From contig NZ_JAIMJB010000004.1 of NCBI RefSeq assembly GCF_021295345.1, positions 85,242 through 149,241 of the forward strand: 64,000 nt of DNA. The letters run 5' to 3'. The notes beneath the pieces are model-generated. The model had not been told where the DNA came from and searched no databases. It saw only the letters and a list, made by a program, of their open reading frames with translations. Each line of letters starts with the position of its first letter. Within the stretch, counting starts at the first letter, position 1. Position numbers and translations under genes: made by a program. Positions 1 through 8,180 of the stretch are shown here, piece after piece. Source of the stretch: Motilimonas eburnea. Lineage in GTDB: Bacteria; Pseudomonadota; Gammaproteobacteria; Enterobacterales; CBDFNC01.

Positions 1-142
1 TAGGCACCTGCGCCTGATTGGCCGCATATTGATTAGCAAAGTTATAGCTAATAAAAAATAGCGGCGCTAATAAGGCCAACCAGCCTAGACTGCGTCGCCA
101 TAAAATCGGCCCGGTTTCGCGTGCTAACTCGGCGGGTTTCAT
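1..142 (-). CDS. Membrane phosphatase of the PAP2/dual-specificity type, N-terminus only (cut by window edge)
   Basis: The start codon is at 142-140 and the frame runs open to the window edge, so only 47 residues are visible. They begin MKPAELARETGPILWRRSLG and continue into a hydrophobic stretch (WLALLAPLFFISYNFAN) that is a typical first membrane segment. The sequence resembles, from memory, the N-terminus of PAP2/dual-specificity phosphatase fusions that follow hydrolase/methyltransferase fusions and CDP-alcohol phosphatidyltransferases in Vibrio and Shewanella. The ATG lies three bases after the stop codon of the upstream gene, so the two are co-transcribed and probably translationally coupled. 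The catalytic region is outside the window, so the enzymatic assignment rests on context and this short match. Confidence 0.55.
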   Translation of the reverse strand, partial: MKPAELARETGPILWRRSLGWLALLAPLFFISYNFANQYAANQAQVP

Positions 143-145
143 TGG

Positions 146-1969
146 CTAGCTATCCTGTTTTTGTGCGATCGATACGGTAAAAATACCCATTTCATCAATG
201 CGCTGCTCTATTTTGGTAAAGCCTGCGGCGGCAACCAGCTGATCCATTTCTTGCTGACTACGACGGCGCATCACCCAAGCTTGCCCCTCTCGATGGCTGG
301 TTAAGGCACGGGCAATCAGCTCTAGTTGCGGATGCCAAGGTTGGCCGGTATAAACCAAATAGCCGCCCGGCTCGATGGCTTGCGCAACCCCAGCAAGGGA
401 GCGACTCACTAGCTCATTATCGCCAAATAACTCATATAACCCCGACACCACTGCTAAATTTGGTTTGGGCTCAATCCCTGCCAAACTGCTTTGGTCAAAC
501 GCATCCCCTTGCACAAACTGAGCAATATCACCTAGCCCCATGGCTTCAATCAAGGCTTGACCATCACGCACATTAATATCGCTATAGTCGCGTAGCAGCA
601 CAGAACTTGGCTTCACCTTGGCCTGTGCGATGGCTTCAAGAATATAACGGCCATGGCCGGCCGCAATATCGAGCATACGCACATCGCCCTGCTCTGCTTG
701 CAGCTTTGTCATCGCCTTAGCCAATAGCTCTTCAAGGTGCAACTTACGTTGGCGAATACCGCGCCACCCCACAGAGTTAAGGTAATTTTTGTCAACGAGC
801 TTACCAAATTCATTGGTGCCGGTGGGCTGGTTACGATAGACATAATCTAAGGTACTGCCCGAGTCAAAACCGGTATCAAAGCCAAGCTTGATCCCCGCAC
901 TAAAGCGACCAGCAAAGGCAAGGATTTGACGGTAACCACGCCAAGCAAGATCGCGCAGCGAAGAATGGGGTAAAGGTGTCGCTAAGGCTTCAGCCTCGGC
1001 GCAAAAATGGCCTTCTTTATCGGCATTAAGTCGGCTTTGCTCTTGATAAGGCTGAGCAAAACGCTGCTCCACAAAACGTTTAATGCGAACCAAGGCATAT
1101 GCTCGGTCACGCTCGCCTAAGGTATCATGATAAAAACCGGGTAGTTCATGTAATTCCTTACACTCGGTGCCAAGGTTGGCAAAAAAGGTCCGCTGCGGCG
1201 CCTTGCGCACCACATAATCCGCGCCCGAGATAAACATCTGAGTAGGCACAGAAATGGCCGCTGCATCAGCGACAATGCGTTTTGCCGTATCATGTAATCC
1301 CAATAGCATATTGACCGAAATAGGCCGAGCAATAAGTGGATCTTGTTCAAAAGAAGCAATTCGCTTGGGATCATGGGTTAGGAGCTTGGCCTTAACATAG
1401 CTATTAACAAAAAAGTTGCCCTTTAACTGATGCAGTAATCGTAATCCGGGAATGGCAAAGGGCACATACAATTTGATGCTAAACGCCGGTGATGCCAGCA
1501 CTAAACCGCGCAGCTTAGGCGCATAATCATGCACCCAAGTGGCCGCAAGCACCGCCCCAACACTTTGGGCGATCACCACGGTTTGCTCCATTTCTAGTTG
1601 ATGCTTCGCACTTAAATGCGCCATAAAGGTTTGGATATCGCGTACGCTGGTGCCAAAACTAGGACTTTCACCCCGCTTACCCGGTGATAAACCATGGCCT
1701 CTGGCATCCCAAGCAAAAAAGTCACAGTCATCTAAACCAAGCTCATCCACCAAGTGCTCCATGCGACCACTGTGCTCATGACCACGGTGAAACATCACGA
1801 TGCTTTTTTTCTGTTTCACTGACGCATACTTTGCCGGCCAATAGCGGTATTTCAATTCCGTGCCATCATGGCAAGTAAAACTCAAAAGCTGTGGGCTGGT
1901 TGGTAATGATTCCGACACGACTAAATCATCTTTTGCCTTTGAGCTGACAACGTTCGCAGTCATATCCAT
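146..1969 (-). CDS. Alpha/beta hydrolase fused to class I SAM-dependent methyltransferase
   Basis: A 607-residue two-domain enzyme. Residues ~25-300 form a serine-hydrolase fold of the monoacylglycerol-lipase/S33 type: oxyanion-side HRGHEHSGR at 61-69, nucleophile elbow AQSVGA with Ser136, candidate acid Asp251 (SGADYVV) and candidate His281 (GFYHDTLGE). Residues ~395-600 are a Rossmann methyltransferase with motif I LDIAAGHGRY (433-442). The start is supported by AGGAGC five bases before the ATG. It is the middle gene of a leftward operon, 44 bases after a CDP-alcohol phosphatidyltransferase and 3 bases before a membrane phosphatase. This context points to modification or turnover of a phospholipid head group or acyl chain, but the substrate is unknown. 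The fold assignments are firm and the metabolic role is inference. Confidence 0.85.
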   Translation of the reverse strand: MDMTANVVSSKAKDDLVVSESLPTSPQLLSFTCHDGTELKYRYWPAKYASVKQKKSIVMFHRGHEHSGRMEHLVDELGLDDCDFFAWDARGHGLSPGKRGESPSFGTSVRDIQTFMAHLSAKHQLEMEQTVVIAQSVGAVLAATWVHDYAPKLRGLVLASPAFSIKLYVPFAIPGLRLLHQLKGNFFVNSYVKAKLLTHDPKRIASFEQDPLIARPISVNMLLGLHDTAKRIVADAAAISVPTQMFISGADYVVRKAPQRTFFANLGTECKELHELPGFYHDTLGERDRAYALVRIKRFVEQRFAQPYQEQSRLNADKEGHFCAEAEALATPLPHSSLRDLAWRGYRQILAFAGRFSAGIKLGFDTGFDSGSTLDYVYRNQPTGTNEFGKLVDKNYLNSVGWRGIRQRKLHLEELLAKAMTKLQAEQGDVRMLDIAAGHGRYILEAIAQAKVKPSSVLLRDYSDINVRDGQALIEAMGLGDIAQFVQGDAFDQSSLAGIEPKPNLAVVSGLYELFGDNELVSRSLAGVAQAIEPGGYLVYTGQPWHPQLELIARALTSHREGQAWVMRRRSQQEMDQLVAAAGFTKIEQRIDEMGIFTVSIAQKQDS

Positions 1970-2013
1970 GTAAAGCTCCTAAAAAGGTTATTCGCAAATT
2001 TGCGGTAATTAAT

Positions 2014-2616
2014 TCACTTTAACTCGGCTAAACCGCCACGTACGCGATTGACCAAGGTCGGCAGCAGTAATAACAAGGTAAAAATCAAAATGGCGTTAAA
2101 CCAAGGCTCAGAAATAACATCTAGCCCCCATAACAGGGCTAACAAACCAAACACAAAAGCCCTGTCACTTTTGCCCATAGGGCCATCATAACGCCTTGAC
2201 GCACCGACCATTAAACCCAATACCCCCGCCATTTCCGTCAAGGTGGCGAAAAAGATAATGGCCAGCACCCAAACGGGATCGACTAAAGGGATAAAGACAA
2301 AGGGAAGCAGTAAGGCCGCATCGGCTAGTACATCACTGAGCTCATTCAGATAGGCGCCCAAAGGCGATTGCTGGCCAAATTCACGCGCCAACATGCCATC
2401 GATGGCATTAAAGGCCATGCGTAAAAACATCCAAACGGGCACGAGTAAAAACCAAGCTTGGCTGACACTAGCCAAGCACAGGAAAGCACCTAACAAGGCA
2501 GAGATAATCATGGCCAGCAAGGTCACCTGATTAGCCGTTACCTTATGCTGATACAGCCAAGCAACCAGTGGACGAAGACAAGTTTGAAAACGGGACTTGA
2601 GCAAATAAATAGACAA
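2014..2616 (-). CDS. CDP-alcohol phosphatidyltransferase family membrane protein
   Basis: About 200 residues with several membrane segments and the family signature in the form NAIDGMLAR ... GAYLNELSD. The canonical pattern is DxxDGxxAR(x8)GxxxDxxxD. Here the first and third Asp positions are both Asn, while the second and fourth Asp remain. I place the start at a TTG (2616-2614) because GAGGGAG precedes it by five bases and the protein then begins (M)SIYLLKSRFQ, which resembles family N-termini. An upstream in-frame TTG at 2643 lacks a ribosome site. This family condenses CDP-diacylglycerol (or another CDP-alcohol) with an alcohol acceptor at the inner membrane. It is the first visible gene of the leftward operon with the hydrolase/methyltransferase and the phosphatase. 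The product lipid cannot be read from sequence. Confidence 0.82.
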   Translation of the reverse strand: MSIYLLKSRFQTCLRPLVAWLYQHKVTANQVTLLAMIISALLGAFLCLASVSQAWFLLVPVWMFLRMAFNAIDGMLAREFGQQSPLGAYLNELSDVLADAALLLPFVFIPLVDPVWVLAIIFFATLTEMAGVLGLMVGASRRYDGPMGKSDRAFVFGLLALLWGLDVISEPWFNAILIFTLLLLLPTLVNRVRGGLAELK

Positions 2617-2723
2617 GCCAACTCCCTCAGCGTAAAGACGCAAAAGTTGATTAAAAGCAGGAGCTTATCAAAAACGATTAAACAGTCAATTTAGCCATCA
2701 CAATTTTGTGAACACAAATTAAA

Positions 2724-3677
2724 CTAGTTTAACCCCGCCATCACTAAAAACCCCGACAAGGACACCACACTCAGCAAAGTTGATATGACAATCGAAGAAG
2801 CGACAAGAGCCGCCACCTGTTCCCCCTTTGGCTCATTCATATAACGCTGCGCAAAACCATAACAGCTGATCCCAACGGGCAAGGAAGCCGCCATCACCGC
2901 CGTCGTCGACCAAAGCGGGTCTAGCTCAAAACAAATGAAGACAAGTAACGCAACCAATAAAGGGAAAATCCCCATTTTAAGTATTACCAGATAGAGCGCA
3001 GGGGCTAATTTGGCCTGAATTTGGTATTGGCTTAATGACATACCTAACACAACCAAAGCCAGCGGGATGGCCAACTCACCAAGCCACCCCAACCCTTGAA
3101 GTAAGGTAGGAAAGAGCTCAACACCAAACAAGTTACACAGCAAGCCAAGTAATAAACTGGCGGTGATGGGGGTTTGAAGCAACTGCTTAATGATATACCA
3201 AACACTTTGCCCAAAACGCCGAAAAGACAGATGTTGCCATTGGACCGCCAATAAACCTAAAGTAAAAAGCACGAGGTTATGAATTGAAATAAGCATAAGT
3301 AAAGGCACCAGTGCAGCCTCGCCGAGTCCATACGCACAGATAGGAATGCCAATGATGGTGATGTTTGAATAGACACCAGTCATAGCAAATGCACCCAGCG
3401 CGCCTTGGCTAAATCCCCAATATCTGCGCGCTATTTTAATGGTCAGCAGAAATAGTGCGAGCACCACGCCATAATAACAACCTAAAAAAACCCACGGGAC
3501 AGGTTGCGGAAATTGCGCTTTAGCCGCGCTAACGAATAACAAGGCAGGTAATCCAAGATTAAACACGGCATAGCTTAAATATCGCGCATGAACTTGGCTC
3601 ACCCAGGCTCGTTTGATCAGAAAAAAACCGAACAAACTTAACAACAATAAAGGGCATATAACTTGAACAATAATCAT
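2724..3677 (-). CDS. AEC (auxin efflux carrier) family transporter
   Basis: Roughly 317 residues made almost entirely of hydrophobic helices (about ten), arranged as two halves around a central hydrophilic loop as in the AEC/bile-acid-symporter fold. Matching elements include an N-terminal ICPLLLLSLFGFFL helix, the mid-protein segment with ITIIGIPICAYGLG, and the C-terminal ASLPVGISCYGFAQRY. Members export small carboxylates such as malate or malonate; the substrate here is unknown. An ATG at 3677-3675 is preferred over the TTG immediately upstream, and neither has a strong ribosome site. It stands alone, leftward, with about 200 bases between it and the divergent PBP-like gene. Confidence 0.82.
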   Translation of the reverse strand: MIIVQVICPLLLLSLFGFFLIKRAWVSQVHARYLSYAVFNLGLPALLFVSAAKAQFPQPVPWVFLGCYYGVVLALFLLTIKIARRYWGFSQGALGAFAMTGVYSNITIIGIPICAYGLGEAALVPLLMLISIHNLVLFTLGLLAVQWQHLSFRRFGQSVWYIIKQLLQTPITASLLLGLLCNLFGVELFPTLLQGLGWLGELAIPLALVVLGMSLSQYQIQAKLAPALYLVILKMGIFPLLVALLVFICFELDPLWSTTAVMAASLPVGISCYGFAQRYMNEPKGEQVAALVASSIVISTLLSVVSLSGFLVMAGLN

Positions 3678-3879
3678 CAATAAGACATCAAAATACAGGG
3701 CTCATCAAGGGTATCGCAAAGTTTAATGAAGTGCGATGGCTAGCGTGCGAGTGACATCGGCCAATATCACTAAAAAGGCAACTTAATTCTCTGTTCCCCC
3801 TGCCATTAAGGGGGCTCACCTGTTAACATACAGCGCAATCATGATCGTCACTTAGGTCAGGGAAGTCTCCTCTACAGCC

Positions 3880-6800
3880 ATGGAACAAGAGCAACGCGAA
3901 CCAAGCCCTACTTTCTCAGTTAAGAGACTGATTAAATGGCTTTTAATTATTTTTATTCTTGTTGCAATTGCACTTGGGATTTATGAAGCCAAGACTTCAC
4001 ATTTGCAATCTGTGTTTATTTCAGACTATGCACGCACACTCAACTATCAACTTGAGCCAGGGCCCAGTGAGCAGCTTATTTTCCCAAGTGAAGGTCCTTT
4101 TGATGAGCGCTTAGGCTATGTTTCTCTGCCTAAGATTCAAGCCAGATTATTAACCCGAGGGTTTGAAGTATCACAACAAGTTCGGTTTTCACCGGCCCTG
4201 TATGACTACACCCAGCAAGGCTTTTTTGCTCCTTATACCGAGAAGGTACAAGCTGGGCTCACGTTAAAAGATTGCAGTGGGGCTCCTTTTTACCGGTTTA
4301 ACTACCCCTATCACCATTACAGTGATTTTTCCGACATTCCCCCTTTAGTGATCCAGTCGTTGCTTTTCATTGAAAACCGTCACCTTTTGAGCAGCAAAAA
4401 CCCCCTTGCCAACCCCGCTGTAGATTGGCCACGCTTAGGCATAGCGGCGATAAGTCAAGTGACAAAGGCTTTAGGCATGTCTGGGCAATCTTCTGGGGGC
4501 AGCACCCTCGCGACCCAAGTCGAAAAATATCGCCACTCTGCCGATGGATTAACCGACTCCCCGGTGGAAAAACTCAAACAAATGGTGTCAGCCAGCGTGA
4601 GGGCTTATTACCATGGTCCACAAACCTTAGCGGCAAGAAAATTGGTGGTATGGGCTTACTTAAACTCAGTGCCTTTGTCTGCAGCACCGAGTTACGGAGA
4701 GGTACATGGCATTGGTGATGGCTTATGGGTTTGGTTCGGGGCCAATTTTCAAGAGGTTAATCGTCTTTTAGACCCAAAGCGTAACCAAAATGACACCCTT
4801 AAAGATATCGGCTTAGCTCTGCGTCAAATTACAGCATTAATGATTGCCCATCGTCGCCCATCTTTTTACCTTGCCCCGAAAGGCCGTGATGAGTTAGCCA
4901 GATTAACCGACAGTTACATACGCCTTTTTATGCAACAAGGCATGATCACAGGCCCCTTGATGGCGGCGGCGCTCGAGGCAAAAACACAATTTCGTGATTT
5001 TAAAAGTAACCCAGCGTTAATGCGTGTCGCCAGTAGCAAGGGCTTACAATTAGCGAGAGGACGCCTGAGCCAATTGCTCGCCACTCAATTTTACGATCTT
5101 GACCGCATGGATTTGACGGCGAACACCAGTTTGAACATCCGACTGCAGCGTGCCGCTTCAACGTTTTTAGCCGAGCTAGCCGATCCCGCTATCGCGCAAC
5201 AAGTGGGGCTTATCGGTCATCGATTATTGTCACCAGCGCATACCGCGCAGGTCAATTACAGCTTTACCTTGCTGCAACAGTCTCCACAAGGCTTTAAGGT
5301 TCGGGTACAAACCGATAACACCAACCAACCTTTTGATATCAACGAGGGCAGCAAGCTTGAGTTGGGCTCTACGGCAAAAATTCGCGTATTAACCACCTAT
5401 TTAGAAATTATTGCCGAATTACATCAAAAGTATGCCACCACCGAGCAAGGGGAATTAAAACAACTGGCAAACCAGCAACAAGATAGCCTAACCCGTTGGT
5501 CAATCAATTACCTGCTCGCCAATCCTGAGCGAAGTTTGACCAAGATGCTCGATGCCGCCATGGCACGTAAGTATTCAGCCAACCCATCGGAGCAATTTTT
5601 TACCGGTGGTGGCATTCACGTGTTTCATAACTTTAGCCCACAAGATAACAAGCTCAATGCCACCCTTACCGACTCACTCAGATTGTCATTAAACTTGCCA
5701 TTTGTGCGATTACTGCGTGACATAGTGCGCTATAGCACTTATCAAGATATCAACCGAGCCCGCTTACTTAGCGACGATAAGCACCCTAAACGCCAAGAAT
5801 ACTTAAGTCGTTTTGCTGACCGTGAAGGCAAAGCCTTTTTGAGCCGTTTTTGGAAAAAATATGCCGGCAAAACCGACACTGAGCAGTTGGATATCTTTTT
5901 AAATGGCTTAAAGCAAACACCGGTGAGACTCGCCGCCGTGCACCGCTATATTTTGCCTGATGCTACTTTTGCCCAATTTCAGCAGTTCCTGCAGCAACGT
6001 TTAGGCTCGCAAACACCTGACAATAAAACCCTAAATCAGCTTTACCAACGTTATGCCCCAGGTAAGTATTCACTGCCCGATCAAGGTTATATTGCTCGTG
6101 TTCACCCGCTTGAGCTGTGGCTGCTGGCTTACCTGATGCAAACGGATCAAGTGACCTTCAACGATGCCATTCAAGCCAGCCAAGTACAACGTCAAGAAGT
6201 CTATGGTTGGCTCTTTAAAACTCGCCATCGTAATGCACGAGACTCGCGTATTCGCACCATGTTAGAAGTTGAAGCCTTTTTGGATATCCACCAACGCTGG
6301 GTTAAATTAGGCTATCCATTTCAACATTTAGTGCCTTCCCTCGCCACCGCTCTAGGCAGCTCTGGCGATCGTCCACTGGCACTGGCTACCTTACTCGGCA
6401 TCATTCAAAATGGCGGGGTAAAATACCCAACTGTTCGTATTCAAAGCTTAGCGTTTGCCCAAGATACCCCCTATGAAACCCACTTTAGCCCACAAATCAT
6501 TGCCGGTGAGCGGGTGATGATGAAAGAAGTGGCCGATACCCTAAAACAGGCCCTTGCACAGGTAGTTAACAACGGCACGGCAAGACGATTAGCTGGCGTG
6601 TTCCAATTGGACGATGGCACCCAACTCACGGTTGGGGGGAAAACCGGCACCGGTGATAACCGCATAGAAAGCGTCAATAGCAGTGGTCAAGTGACCCGCT
6701 CGGTTGCACGTAACCGCACCGCAACCTTAGTCTTTTATATAGGTGAATCGTATTTTGGCACCTTAACGGCTTATGTCGCCGGTAACGCGGCAGAGCAATT

Positions 6801-6918
6801 TAGTTTTACTTCCGCCTTACCATCACAAGTGCTTAAGGGCATGGCCCCGATGATAGCCCCGTATTTAGACGATGACGCCGCCGTTGCAGCGCAGCATCAA
6901 GGGCATTGTTTACATTAA
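3880..6918 (+). CDS. Large class A penicillin-binding-protein-like (transglycosylase/transpeptidase)
   Basis: A 1012-residue inner-membrane protein with one N-terminal membrane anchor (about residues 17-34) and a periplasmic body. A GT51-like glycosyltransferase region spans ~150-300. It keeps the catalytic-type Glu (FIENRH, Glu165) and GGSTLATQ (206-213; the usual form is GGSTxTQQ), but the canonical EDxxFxxHxG is altered. A transpeptidase-like region follows with SxxK as Ser497-Thr-Ala-Lys500, SxN as Ser603-Leu-Asn605, and KTG at 921-923. Long insertions separate these motifs, making it larger than PBP1a/1b (about 800-850). All three penicillin-binding motifs are present, so activity is plausible. 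Its specialised role is unknown. The LysE exporter starts 13 bases downstream and is probably co-transcribed. Confidence 0.8.
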   Translation: MEQEQREPSPTFSVKRLIKWLLIIFILVAIALGIYEAKTSHLQSVFISDYARTLNYQLEPGPSEQLIFPSEGPFDERLGYVSLPKIQARLLTRGFEVSQQVRFSPALYDYTQQGFFAPYTEKVQAGLTLKDCSGAPFYRFNYPYHHYSDFSDIPPLVIQSLLFIENRHLLSSKNPLANPAVDWPRLGIAAISQVTKALGMSGQSSGGSTLATQVEKYRHSADGLTDSPVEKLKQMVSASVRAYYHGPQTLAARKLVVWAYLNSVPLSAAPSYGEVHGIGDGLWVWFGANFQEVNRLLDPKRNQNDTLKDIGLALRQITALMIAHRRPSFYLAPKGRDELARLTDSYIRLFMQQGMITGPLMAAALEAKTQFRDFKSNPALMRVASSKGLQLARGRLSQLLATQFYDLDRMDLTANTSLNIRLQRAASTFLAELADPAIAQQVGLIGHRLLSPAHTAQVNYSFTLLQQSPQGFKVRVQTDNTNQPFDINEGSKLELGSTAKIRVLTTYLEIIAELHQKYATTEQGELKQLANQQQDSLTRWSINYLLANPERSLTKMLDAAMARKYSANPSEQFFTGGGIHVFHNFSPQDNKLNATLTDSLRLSLNLPFVRLLRDIVRYSTYQDINRARLLSDDKHPKRQEYLSRFADREGKAFLSRFWKKYAGKTDTEQLDIFLNGLKQTPVRLAAVHRYILPDATFAQFQQFLQQRLGSQTPDNKTLNQLYQRYAPGKYSLPDQGYIARVHPLELWLLAYLMQTDQVTFNDAIQASQVQRQEVYGWLFKTRHRNARDSRIRTMLEVEAFLDIHQRWVKLGYPFQHLVPSLATALGSSGDRPLALATLLGIIQNGGVKYPTVRIQSLAFAQDTPYETHFSPQIIAGERVMMKEVADTLKQALAQVVNNGTARRLAGVFQLDDGTQLTVGGKTGTGDNRIESVNSSGQVTRSVARNRTATLVFYIGESYFGTLTAYVAGNAAEQFSFTSALPSQVLKGMAPMIAPYLDDDAAVAAQHQGHCLH

Positions 6919-6931
6919 TGGGAGCGGTTCA

Positions 6932-7591
6932 ATGATAGTCAATTTTGAAGCCTTTATTATTGCGATCACCTTGCTTACCTTAACTCCGGGATTGGATACT
7001 GCCCTCGTCATACGCAATACCAGCAAAGGCACAGGCCTCAGCGGATACGTTACCAGTTTAGGCATTTGCTGTGGTTTATTTGTCCACGCTCTTTGCTCTG
7101 CCATCGGTATCTCAGCAATCCTTGCTCAATCTGCCTATTGGTTTAATGTCATTAAGTGGGCGGGCGCTTTATATTTAATCTGGCTTGGGCTCAGCAGCTT
7201 GGTGAGTATCCTCAAAAATCGTGGGCGCAGGGCAGCAATCACTCCCCCCATTGACTCTGCGTCCTCCCTGCCCAAATTAACGCATCAACCTAGGCAATAT
7301 TTTCAGCAAGGCTTTATCTCGAATGTGCTCAACCCCAAAACCGCCATTTTTTATCTGGCATTTTTACCCCAATTTATTAACCCCGATTATTCCCCCCTTT
7401 GGCAGTCCTTCATCTTGGCAGGGATCCACTTTGTGATCGCCATGGTATGGCAATGTGCCATTGCAGCCAGTCTCGAGACGAGCAAAAAGTGGTTCAATCA
7501 AGGTGGGTTCAGTACGTGGATGGAAGGCGTAACAGGCACTATCTTAATTGCATTGGGGACGATGCTACTGGTCGACAATTCGCCGACTTAA
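6932..7591 (+). CDS. LysE/RhtB family amino-acid exporter
   Basis: A 219-residue polytopic membrane protein. The N-terminus (MIVNFEAFIIAITLLTLTPG) carries the LTPGPD-like family motif as LTPGLDTALV, and the later FQQGFISNVLNPKTAIFYLAFLP has the conserved NPK segment of LysE/RhtB exporters. Members export amino acids or their derivatives at the inner membrane; the substrate is not predictable here. I chose ATG 6932 because GGAG lies seven bases upstream. A longer frame from 6872 would overlap the PBP-like gene and add a non-hydrophobic tail. The gene begins 13 bases after that gene's stop codon. Confidence 0.87.
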   Translation: MIVNFEAFIIAITLLTLTPGLDTALVIRNTSKGTGLSGYVTSLGICCGLFVHALCSAIGISAILAQSAYWFNVIKWAGALYLIWLGLSSLVSILKNRGRRAAITPPIDSASSLPKLTHQPRQYFQQGFISNVLNPKTAIFYLAFLPQFINPDYSPLWQSFILAGIHFVIAMVWQCAIAASLETSKKWFNQGGFSTWMEGVTGTILIALGTMLLVDNSPT

Positions 7592-7608
7592 GAGCGTTTA
7601 ACCTTCAG

Positions 7609-7947
7609 TTAACGGCCAAGGTGTTGGTCTATCAATTGCGATAACCTCTCATTAAGGTGCATTTCAAAATCATCTAACTCTTTGCCAAACAAGGCCATGT
7701 ATTTACACGCTTGTTGGTAAGTTAACTGTTTACCTGCTAAAAGGTATTGCGTCTCCGGCAGGGATTTATCATAGCGGGGCACAATTTGCCAACGCACAAA
7801 GTCGGCATCAATATCGGCAAAAACCTTGCCTGCAAAAGCGCAAAAATCTTCTATATAGTCTTTACCTTGTGGCCCCAGGCAACCGGGTTCAACGCGAAAC
7901 AACACGGTTAGTTTTTTGTCATCGGATAAGGGTGAAGCAAGGTTCAT
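7609..7947 (-). CDS. Conserved small protein of unknown function
   Basis: About 112 residues, soluble, no signal peptide or membrane segment. Distinctive parts are LTVLFRVEPGCLGPQGKDYI near the N-terminus, FVRWQIVPRYDKSLPETQY in the middle, and a C-terminal helix ending LSQLIDQHLGR. I believe similar proteins occur in Vibrio and Shewanella, but I know no function. The ATG at 7947-7945 has no strong ribosome site. The frame stays open upstream to a TTG at 8034, so the start is uncertain. It is convergent with the LysE exporter (18 bases between stops) and divergent from the lipoprotein gene. Confidence 0.6.
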   Translation of the reverse strand: MNLASPLSDDKKLTVLFRVEPGCLGPQGKDYIEDFCAFAGKVFADIDADFVRWQIVPRYDKSLPETQYLLAGKQLTYQQACKYMALFGKELDDFEMHLNERLSQLIDQHLGR

Positions 7948-8180
7948 TGGCGTGGGTTTGTTGGCTTCAATTAACTTTAGTGTAGGCCAACTCAGGATTG
8001 AGTGAAAGCAATACTGATGGATGTCACTGGGCAAACTCGAGGAAGATCACTCATCTCATACTTAAGTTTTAACTATTCATGCGCTTTATCTCATTTTATA
8101 AACGATGTAATAACCAATACGGATTCTTAGCCTATACTTTTTATGATTTTTTTATCATATAACAATTTGGAGATAACCAA

